From Chloroflexi bacterium UBA2235 (lineage in GTDB: Bacteria; Chloroflexota; UBA11872; UBA12225), in NCBI GenBank assembly GCA_002347925.1, contig DDYL01000102.1:43189-54779 (forward strand): 11,591 nt of DNA. The letters run 5' to 3'. The first letter of the stretch is position 1, and every line of letters begins with the position of its first letter. The translations under genes were made by a program, and so were the position numbers. Of the stretch, positions 6,970 through 11,591 are shown one piece after another. The notes under the pieces were generated by a model that made no database searches, was not told the DNA's origin, and saw only the letters and a program-made list of their open reading frames with translations.

Positions 6970-7449
6970 TCACATGACGCCGGGAAGACCGACATACACC
7001 ACTCCATCGGTGACCCGCGTCGGGTAGACGCCGAGATCATCCATGGATGGCGGATCAATCGTCACACCCGTGTCTAGGCAGAACCGCCATCCGTGCAATC
7101 CGCAAATCAGGTTGGGCGTGCCGTCCGCACCGGTTTCTGCCTCAGACCATTTCAGCGGCCAGGCTTGGTGCGGGCAATATGCCTCAAAGGCATGGACACG
7201 CCCGTCGATGATGGCCAGCGCAAGCTCATGTCCACCCCGCACCCGAACTGGCTTGATTTCGCCCGGATGGAGGTCGCGGACATTTGCGCACTGCACGTAT
7301 GTGACACGCAGGCCGACTGTTGCCCGCGGTTCGGTGCCGAGAATGGCAGGGCCGTCGGATTTGTTTCTGTCAAAGAGGCGTCGGAACATCGGACGGTTTC
7401 TAGGCGCTAATGGTGCATCGGATTTGACAGCACGCCGGTTTCTGGCCAT
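6970..7449 (-). CDS. Rieske [2Fe-2S] domain protein
   Basis: A 159-residue protein with one Rieske iron-sulfur domain in its C-terminal 110 residues. The cluster ligands are visible: C92-P-H94 in YCPHQAWPL, and C116-G-L-H119 in ICGLHGWRF followed by LDTG, as in soluble Rieske ferredoxins and oxygenase-associated domains. Residues 1-45 are basic and Pro/Arg-rich (MARNRR, FRRLFDRNK) with no membrane segment or Tat motif, so a cytoplasmic electron-transfer role is more likely than a bc1-type subunit. There is no oxygenase, reductase or cytochrome gene next to it to name its partner. The start is uncertain: ATG 7449 lacks a good ribosome site, and an internal ATG at 7389 also lacks one. It is probably the first gene of a two-gene unit with the binding protein downstream. 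Its Rieske identity is firm; its role is not. Confidence 0.88.
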   Translation of the reverse strand: MARNRRAVKSDAPLAPRNRPMFRRLFDRNKSDGPAILGTEPRATVGLRVTYVQCANVRDLHPGEIKPVRVRGGHELALAIIDGRVHAFEAYCPHQAWPLKWSEAETGADGTPNLICGLHGWRFCLDTGVTIDPPSMDDLGVYPTRVTDGVVYVGLPGVM

Positions 7450-7535
7450 CCGCCGCGTGTTCTAGAAGCATACGGACCGAACGGGGTCGCGGAAGCGAAG
7501 CAGCGCGTGCATGGCGGGAACTTGTGGCCGGGACC

Positions 7536-7551
7536 GATAATCCTCCGAGGA
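7536..7551 (+). promoter_or_regulatory. possible -10 element and ribosome site before the UvrC-like gene
   Basis: GATAAT (7536-7541) resembles a sigma-70 -10 box, and GAGGA (7547-7551) resembles a ribosome site 13 nt before the GTG start. No convincing -35 is seen. The spacer 7450-7564 is divergent, so it must also hold the promoter for the Rieske gene; TATGCT (7472-7467 on the minus strand) is a weak candidate. Confidence 0.25.
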
Positions 7552-7564
7552 CGTTTGACGGAAC

Positions 7565-8830
7565 GTGGAAATCCAGCGTCCGGTGCGGATGGTGCCTGAT
7601 CGGTCGGCAGTGCTAGCCGACTTGCCTGTCCGGGTGCATGCGATAGGGTCGACAGTTGCGACGCGCGATGGCGTGCGCGATGCGCCAGCCGAACCCGGGT
7701 GCTACGTCTGGCGTGATCGTGACGGTTCGATTCTTTACACCGGCAAGTCGGTTGCGTTGCGGACGCGTCTGGCGAACTATTTCGCGCCGGGTCGTGAGCG
7801 GAAAGCCGGGATCATGGCGAAACGGGCTTCGACGGTTGAATGGTATGTCACCGGATCTGAAGTCGAAGCCCTGATCCTGGAAAGCACCCTGATCAAGCGC
7901 TTCCAACCGCCGTACAACGTCCAGCTGCGAACGTACCCGCACTACACGTTCTTGCGGTTCACGGACCCGGGCAACGATGGGGTTCCCTACCTGGAGATGA
8001 CCAAGGGCATCGATCCGGACGGCCGAGCGTACTTCGGGCCGTTCTGGGACCGTACGTCTGCCGAGCAAACGCGCGACTTTGTCAATCGACTTTTTGCCCT
8101 GCGTCAGTGTGAAGGGCGACTGCCGACCGCGCGCGACGGGCAGTCGTGCTTCCATGCGCAGGTTCACCGGTGCCAGGCACCGTGCATGAGCGTACGGGAG
8201 TTGGCCCCATTTCACTACGGCCCTTCACTAGCGGAAGCGACCGCATTGCTGCGAGGCGATGCGGCCCAGTTGATCGCGCGCCTCGACGCGGAACGGGACC
8301 GTGCGTCGACTGACTTGCGATTTGAACGGGCGTCCGAACTCCACCAGATGGCTTCAGCGTTGCGAACCTTGCACGGCAAGCGACGGCACTTGCGGTCGGC
8401 CGCGCACACTCCGAACTTCGTGGTGGTAGTCCGTGGCGGGGCTGGAGCAGCGGCACGCCGCTCGGTGCAGGTTCTGGCATTTTCCGGCGCACGCCTGCAG
8501 GGCCAGGTTGAGGTTGAGACGGACGCTTCGGGCCGCAAAGCAACCGCACGCCGGGCTACTCTGGTCCGGTTCCTTCGCACTCACTATCCGACAGCGCGAC
8601 CCTTGGATATTGACCTCGCGGAACTCGACCAGATGCATGTGGTTGCATCGTGGCTTGCACGTCATGGCCGGTCAGCCAAGTATGTTGCTCTTCCCGATGG
8701 TGCGGTCACGACGGAAAGTGCGAAGCCGGTGGTTTCCGAGATCCTTGCGGCCGTCCGTGAGTCGATTGCAGAAGTGGCGCTCGCACCAGTGACGGCCATC
8801 CCGTCAGATCTGGCGGTTGCCGCCAGCTAG
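7565..8830 (+). CDS. UvrC-like GIY-YIG nuclease, short form lacking the C-terminal nuclease half
   Basis: A 421-residue DNA-repair-type nuclease homologous to the N-terminal part of UvrC. The GIY-YIG domain spans about 40-125, with the motif altered to GCY (45-47) and YTG (58-60), plus K61, R66 and R68, and the probable metal-binding Glu E106 in EALILES. A Cys cluster typical of UvrC follows (C182, C195, C203, C207, ending in CQAPC), then a UVR helical hairpin (about 234-270, with LRFERASELH). Residues 280-345 resemble the UvrC connector. The protein stops where the RNase H-like 5'-incision domain and the HhH pair should begin; UvrC usually has about 600 residues. By analogy with Cho it could make only the 3' incision. 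GTG 7565 is the chosen start; ATG 7589 is an in-frame alternative. It is not a frameshifted uvrC: no RNase H remnant is seen after the stop. Confidence 0.85.
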   Translation: MEIQRPVRMVPDRSAVLADLPVRVHAIGSTVATRDGVRDAPAEPGCYVWRDRDGSILYTGKSVALRTRLANYFAPGRERKAGIMAKRASTVEWYVTGSEVEALILESTLIKRFQPPYNVQLRTYPHYTFLRFTDPGNDGVPYLEMTKGIDPDGRAYFGPFWDRTSAEQTRDFVNRLFALRQCEGRLPTARDGQSCFHAQVHRCQAPCMSVRELAPFHYGPSLAEATALLRGDAAQLIARLDAERDRASTDLRFERASELHQMASALRTLHGKRRHLRSAAHTPNFVVVVRGGAGAAARRSVQVLAFSGARLQGQVEVETDASGRKATARRATLVRFLRTHYPTARPLDIDLAELDQMHVVASWLARHGRSAKYVALPDGAVTTESAKPVVSEILAAVRESIAEVALAPVTAIPSDLAVAAS

Positions 8831-8932
8831 TCCCAGACCACCGGCGCGGTAGCCTTGGGTGGGCGCAATTGCCGTGGTGCGGTCGGGCGACGAGTAGCCA
8901 AGCGTTCGCTGGCATAGTGATAGTGTTGGAAA

Positions 8933-8950
8933 GACGCACCGAAGTGCGTC
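8933..8950 (+). promoter_or_regulatory. perfect 7-bp hairpin in the thioredoxin upstream region
   Basis: GACGCAC (8933-8939), loop CGAA, GTGCGTC (8944-8950). The stem is perfect and no T-run follows, so it is not a terminator. It sits 56 nt before the thioredoxin start. It may be an operator palindrome or a structured 5' leader. Confidence 0.4.
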
Positions 8951-8951
8951 C

Positions 8952-8967
8952 ACCGGATCACCGGATC
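8952..8967 (+). repeat. tandem 8-bp repeat, ACCGGATC twice
   Basis: ACCGGATC occurs at 8952-8959 and again at 8960-8967, directly after the hairpin and before the thioredoxin start. It could be two half-sites for a regulator or simple chance. Confidence 0.3.
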
Positions 8968-9006
8968 GTCGAATGGCGTTCGTGGTCTGGCGAGAGAGTG
9001 AGATTT

Positions 9007-9336
9007 ATGTCCAAGCCAATTACCGTGAACGATGGCGACTTCGCGACTTCGGTTCTCGGTGCAGATGCACCGGTGATCGTGGACTTCTGGGCACCGTGGT
9101 GTGGCCCCTGCCGGGCAATCGCGCCGATGGTGGATGACCTTGCGACGGAATATGACGGTCGCGTGACTTTCGCCAAACTCAATGCTGACGACAATCCCCG
9201 CACCATGAGCAGTTACGGCGTCATGGGAATTCCCACGCTCATCGCATTCAAGGGAGGGAAGGAAGTTGGACGCCTTGTCGGCCTCCGTCCCAAGCCCGCG
9301 TTGAAACAGATGGTCGAGGGAACGCTCGTAGGCTAG
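9007..9336 (+). CDS. trxA: Thioredoxin
   Basis: A 109-residue cytoplasmic disulfide reductase, the usual size of thioredoxin-1. The active site W31-C32-G33-P34-C35 and the cis-proline P76 (GIPTL) fall at exactly the E. coli Trx numbers, and D26 (VDFWAPW), the buried Asp that tunes the redox Cys, is also present. It accepts electrons from thioredoxin reductase (not in the window) and passes them to ribonucleotide reductase, peroxidases and other targets. ATG 9007 is chosen because it yields the canonical N-terminus. The frame is open to 8869, but that part looks non-coding. The ribosome site is modest (GAGAGAG about 8 nt upstream). The 176-nt upstream spacer with a perfect hairpin and tandem repeat suggests its own promoter and perhaps a dedicated regulator. 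A dispersed repeat follows the stop directly. Confidence 0.95.
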   Translation: MSKPITVNDGDFATSVLGADAPVIVDFWAPWCGPCRAIAPMVDDLATEYDGRVTFAKLNADDNPRTMSSYGVMGIPTLIAFKGGKEVGRLVGLRPKPALKQMVEGTLVG

Positions 9337-9370
9337 CCCCACCCCTCGCTTTGCTCCCCACCCCGCCTGG
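9337..9370 (-). repeat. dispersed intergenic repeat, copy 2 (inverted)
   Basis: On the minus strand it reads CAGGCGGGGT then GGGGAGCAAAGCGAGGGG, matching copy 1 (2968-3003) with one mismatch and without the 7-nt insert. It begins at the first base after the thioredoxin stop. Its orientation relative to the upstream gene is opposite to copy 1, so it is not a strand-specific terminator. Confidence 0.6.
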
Positions 9371-9436
9371 TTCATATGTTCGTTGCGCTCACGAATTCAC
9401 GGGTGTGCCTCTAGCCGGGTGCTAGGGGCATGAACC
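9369..9436. terminator. nested inverted repeats between convergent trxA and the FmdB gene
   Basis: An inner hairpin GCCTCTAGC (9407-9415), loop CGGGT, GCTAGGGGC (9421-9429) has 9 pairs (one T-G). It is nested within an outer pair GGTTCAT (9369-9375) and ATGAACC (9430-9436). It lies between two convergent genes, where a bidirectional terminator is expected, but no T-tract follows on either strand. It could instead be a remnant of a small palindromic element. Confidence 0.35.
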
Positions 9437-9503
9437 CTTCGTCAACGTCGTATCGGTTCAAGCAGTGGTTAGTTCGATGGGGCGGCGCTGGGCCCACCTG
9501 CGT

Positions 9504-9911
9504 TTAGTCGTCGCCGAAGCCCCCGCCCCCGCCTGAAAAGCCCCCGTCGAACATCGGACTATCCGCACCAGCGTCACCGTCGGCGAGACTCCCTCCCGCC
9601 TCTAGTTGCTCGACCATTTCGCCGTAGTCACCCGGCAGATCGTCTCCGAGGTGCTCACCGAGTTTCCGGGCCCACTTCGCAACACTGCGTGGGTCGTTCT
9701 CATCGACATCGGAGAACATCGACGGATCGCTGAGTGCCTCAAGACGGGCCTCGTCACCACGAAGGACTGCAAATTTCGACACAAGCTTTTTCATCTGCCC
9801 GGCATTCGCATGGCAGTGAGGACAATCCGGAGTTGTCGCCAAGGCAAATGAACGGAAGAAGTGCGTGGAACGCTTCTGGCAAGCTTCGCAACGGTACTCG
9901 TAGACAGGCAT
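9504..9911 (-). CDS. FmdB-family zinc-ribbon protein
   Basis: A 135-residue protein opening with MPVYEYRC, the signature of the FmdB/CxxC regulatory zinc-ribbon family. Four cysteines bind one zinc: C8, C11, C30 and C33 (CEAC and CPHC). The family is widespread and often called a putative regulator; its biochemical role is unsettled. The middle (50-100) is acidic and helical, with an EARLEALSDPSMFSDVDENDPRSVAKWARKL-type stretch seen in longer members. The last 35 residues are Gly/Asp-rich and probably disordered (ending GGGGGFGDD). The total is longer than the 70-110 residues common for the family. The start ATG 9911 is fixed by the conserved N-terminus; the ribosome site is weak (AAGG about 13 nt upstream). 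It appears to be a single-gene unit, convergent with trxA. Confidence 0.9.
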   Translation of the reverse strand: MPVYEYRCEACQKRSTHFFRSFALATTPDCPHCHANAGQMKKLVSKFAVLRGDEARLEALSDPSMFSDVDENDPRSVAKWARKLGEHLGDDLPGDYGEMVEQLEAGGSLADGDAGADSPMFDGGFSGGGGGFGDD

Positions 9912-10126
9912 CTTGTCGGTCTCGCCCTTGGCAGTCTGGCGTTCTTACCCAAGCCTCGGTATCACGCAGCGACTGGAACCGGTGCCCCGGCGGGTCCATC
10001 ACTGGGACCACTGGCACTACCGAAGCCGTCCCAGTAAAGCGCAATCAGACCAGATCGGTCGGGTCGGGTCGTGTCTGCAGTCGCCTCCGAGTATAACCCC
10101 GTTGGTGTGGCATCTCTCTCATGGGA

Positions 10127-10156
10127 GGGTCGGGTACTGACTGGCATCCCGATCCC
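10127..10156. promoter_or_regulatory. GC-rich hairpin in the gene-poor stretch
   Basis: GGGTCGGG (10127-10134) pairs with CCCGATCCC (10148-10156) with one bulged A and a 13-nt loop. No T-tract follows on either strand. The role is unknown. Confidence 0.3.
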
Positions 10157-10347
10157 GCGCCGAGCGATGCGCACCCGTCCGGCTGACACAGGCTACGCGT
10201 TTGTGATCGCATACATTTTCGTCGTCGAACAATCGGCGGGCGCCCCGTATCCCAAGTTCAATGCCGTTTGCCGGCTCGTTTATTGACACATCGGCATCCG
10301 TTGGGCTTGTCGCTCTCATTTGTGTCGTCATCATGGGTGCCTCGACA

Positions 10348-10365
10348 CCGGACACATGAGTCCGG
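10348..10365. promoter_or_regulatory. 6-bp palindrome upstream of folK
   Basis: CCGGAC (10348-10353), loop ACATGA, GTCCGG (10360-10365), perfect over 6 bp. It lies about 300 nt before folK. It could be an operator half-site pair; chance is possible at this base composition. Confidence 0.25.
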
Positions 10366-10663
10366 ACGTTCCTCGGGTTGAAACCTCGATCCTTTGAAGG
10401 AATTCAGGACAGCCGCGTGGCAAGCTATGCCGTCGGAAGGGGCCTGCCAGTCGACGCAGTCTGCCGTTCGCTCTCGGTTTCGATGGTTGACGCCGGTCCA
10501 AACGGTGGCACAACGGTTCCGCGGTGAGGTCTTCCAGATCTACGCGTTCGTGGCGCAAGGTGCCACTGCTCTGGTTTGATCTGCACTGATCTCGATCAAG
10601 CACCGTGTGAACTGCTCGGCGATCATGAACGATGACCGGTTTGGCACCTTTGGGAACGCATCC

Positions 10664-11185
10664 GTGAGCAACGACGATTCCGTCTTCTTGGGCATAGGGG
10701 GCAACCTGGGCGACAGGGTCGCTCATCTTCGCCATGCCCTCTGGCTTCTCGCCCAGGACTGTGACGACTTGACGATCTCGCCAGTCTATGAAACTCCACC
10801 GTGGGGGGACACTGACCAACCCATGTTCCTGAACTTGGTGGCGCGTGGCAAGACTGTCCTCTCTCCCCAACTCCTTCTGGCCCGCGTCAAGGCAATCGAG
10901 TTCGAGGTTGGACGGCGTCCGACCCGACGTTGGGGTCCAAGGGTGATCGACATCGACATCCTCGCCATGGGTCGCACGATCGAGAACGGGCCAGACTTGG
11001 CGATTCCACATGCGCTCATGCATGAACGTGGGTTCGTGATGGTGCCGCTGGCGGAACTTGAACCAGAGTGGGTTCATCCCGTTTTGGGAACGTCCGCGTC
11101 ATTGATCGCCGCCTCCCTTCCGGATGACGCGCGCCTCGGCATAAAGCGGACACCGATCGAAATTGTCTGGGGGGTTGGGCGATGA
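10664..11185 (+). CDS. folK: HPPK: 6-hydroxymethyl-7,8-dihydropterin pyrophosphokinase
   Basis: A 173-residue cytoplasmic enzyme that transfers pyrophosphate from ATP to 6-hydroxymethyl-dihydropterin, the step before dihydropteroate synthase in folate synthesis. Motifs seen: FLGIGGNLGDR (about 8-18, usually GSNLGDR), SPVYETPPWG, DQPMFLN, and RWGPRVIDIDIL, in which D96 and D98 are the two magnesium-binding aspartates (E. coli D95 and D97). I choose GTG 10664, with GGGAA 7 nt upstream, because it places the N-terminus and the Asp pair as in E. coli. ATG 10625 and GTG 10607 are in-frame alternatives without a ribosome site. The stop overlaps the next start by ATGA, so the two are translationally coupled. 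folP and folB, common neighbours, are not visible. The Ser-to-Gly change in GxGGNLGD is mild. Confidence 0.92.
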   Translation: MSNDDSVFLGIGGNLGDRVAHLRHALWLLAQDCDDLTISPVYETPPWGDTDQPMFLNLVARGKTVLSPQLLLARVKAIEFEVGRRPTRRWGPRVIDIDILAMGRTIENGPDLAIPHALMHERGFVMVPLAELEPEWVHPVLGTSASLIAASLPDDARLGIKRTPIEIVWGVGR

Positions 11186-11591
11186 CAGGACCGGAGGCCT
11201 CAACGGTCGGACACGCAACTGAGACGGATGCGCACGGAACGGCACCGGTCCGGGTGCTCATTGTTCGTCACGGTGAGACGCAGTGGAACGCGGACGGTCG
11301 CATCCAGGGCCAAACCGATGTACATCTGAGTGATCGGGGTGAGATGCAGGCGCGGGCGCTTGTCCCGAGGCTGGCTGACGAACTCATCGCGGCGGTCTAT
11401 GCCAGTGACCTGCAACGGGCATGGCGCACCGCGGACTTGGCCGTTGAAGGGCGGTTAGTGCCGGTGACACGGGATCCGGCATGGCGTGAACTTGCGTTTG
11501 GCGAATGGGAGGGACTGGTCTACGCCGAGGCGGCAGCGAGGGATCCGGAAGTCGCGTCACGTCGATTGCGCCATCCCGCGCGCACGGCGCC
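11182..11591 (+). CDS. Histidine phosphatase (phosphoglycerate-mutase-like), 3' end outside window
   Basis: The first 136 codons of a branch-1 histidine phosphatase. VLIVRHGETQWN (25-36) carries the phosphorylated His H30 with R29, followed by GRIQGQTDVHLSDRGEMQA, the second Arg in SDLQRAWRTA, and the probable proton-donor Glu in ELAFGEWEGL. The family includes cofactor-dependent phosphoglycerate mutases, alpha-ribazole phosphatase (CobC) and broad phosphatases. The FGEWEG form and the HLSDRGEMQA stretch fit a phosphatase more than a glycolytic mutase. About 22 extra residues precede the core. The start ATG 11182 overlaps the folK stop (ATGA), with a G-rich ribosome site just upstream. Coupling to folK raises the possibility of dihydroneopterin triphosphate or phosphate removal in folate synthesis, which is only inference. 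The gene runs off the window. Confidence 0.88.
   Translation, partial: MTGPEASTVGHATETDAHGTAPVRVLIVRHGETQWNADGRIQGQTDVHLSDRGEMQARALVPRLADELIAAVYASDLQRAWRTADLAVEGRLVPVTRDPAWRELAFGEWEGLVYAEAAARDPEVASRRLRHPARTA

Larger units (their letters stand above)
9912..10663. other. about 750 nt without a convincing gene
   Basis: This divergent spacer lies between the FmdB gene (-) and folK (+). All open frames of 60-100 codons look like chance translations: no family motif, unusual composition, no ribosome site. Two hairpins stand out: GGGTCGGG with CCCGATCCC (10127-10156, one bulged A) and CCGGAC with GTCCGG (10348-10365). TTGACA occurs at 10283-10288 without a good -10; TATACT on the minus strand (10095-10090) is a possible -10 for the FmdB gene. 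No tRNA or CRISPR pattern was recognised. It may hold promoters, a non-coding RNA or a decayed gene. Confidence 0.5.

Noticed and set aside
6924..7058. 45-residue N-terminal extension of the binding protein
   Set aside because: It overlaps the Rieske gene and would bury the Tat lipoprotein signal; ATG 6923 has a strong GGAGG site.
7486..7510. possible third copy of the AGCGAAGC repeat
   Set aside because: Only about 8-9 bases match the dispersed repeat; the G-rich flanks are absent.
8869..9006. 46-residue N-terminal extension of thioredoxin
   Set aside because: It has no resemblance to a signal or domain, and the ATG at 9007 gives the canonical thioredoxin start and residue numbering.
10071..10286. 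71-codon plus-strand ORF
   Set aside because: No motif, no ribosome site, and mixed composition; regarded as chance.
10366..10383. CRISPR-like sequence ending in GGTTGAAAC
   Set aside because: It resembles the end of some CRISPR repeats but occurs once only, with no spacers or cas genes.
10331..11077. 248-codon minus-strand ORF opposite folK
   Set aside because: It is a mirror of the folK frame: Arg/His/Pro-rich without motifs, while the plus strand carries all HPPK signatures.

Overview
The window is a GC-rich (roughly 60% or more) stretch of bacterial chromosome with GTG, TTG and ATG starts. Gene content is a mix of housekeeping and catabolic functions: a peptidase, a Xer-type recombinase, purine salvage, a fucosidase-family glycoside hydrolase, a sugar-type binding lipoprotein, a Rieske protein, DNA repair, thioredoxin and folate synthesis. 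A Tat-type lipoprotein signal on a solute-binding protein, a shortened UvrC paralogue and a small FmdB zinc-ribbon protein together suggest a Chloroflexota-like organism (Thermomicrobia or a relative). This is an inference from gene style, not proof.

Layout. 1-156 (+) is the 3' end of an M20-family metallopeptidase. 394-642 (-) is a small helical protein of unknown role. 643-920 is a divergent spacer holding a 26-nt near-perfect palindrome. 921-1979 (+) encodes a tyrosine recombinase with Arg where XerD has its catalytic Lys, followed by a terminator-like hairpin. 2099-2965 (+) is a trimeric-type purine nucleoside phosphorylase. 3096-5438 (+) is a GH95 glycoside hydrolase without a signal peptide. 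Converging on it is a minus-strand pair: a Rieske [2Fe-2S] protein (6970-7449) and, 46 nt downstream, a Tat-lipoprotein ABC binding protein (5487-6923). Divergent from these is a UvrC-like GIY-YIG nuclease lacking the C-terminal half (7565-8830). Thioredoxin follows (9007-9336), preceded by a perfect hairpin. An FmdB-type zinc ribbon lies on the minus strand (9504-9911). A stretch of about 750 nt (9912-10663) has no convincing gene. The window ends with folK (10664-11185) overlapping a histidine-phosphatase gene that is cut by the window edge.

How the genes work together. The GH95 enzyme and the binding lipoprotein could belong to one carbohydrate-use theme: uptake, then cytoplasmic cleavage. 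They are convergent, however, and no permease or ATPase gene is visible, so this is weak. folK and the phosphatase are translationally coupled (ATGA overlap). Rieske and binding protein form a same-strand pair whose shared purpose is not obvious.

I found no clear new multi-gene system. The items most worth a second look are the Lys-to-Arg recombinase with its upstream palindrome, a dispersed repeat sitting immediately after two stop codons in opposite orientations, the Rieske/binding-protein pair, and the hairpin in the thioredoxin leader.
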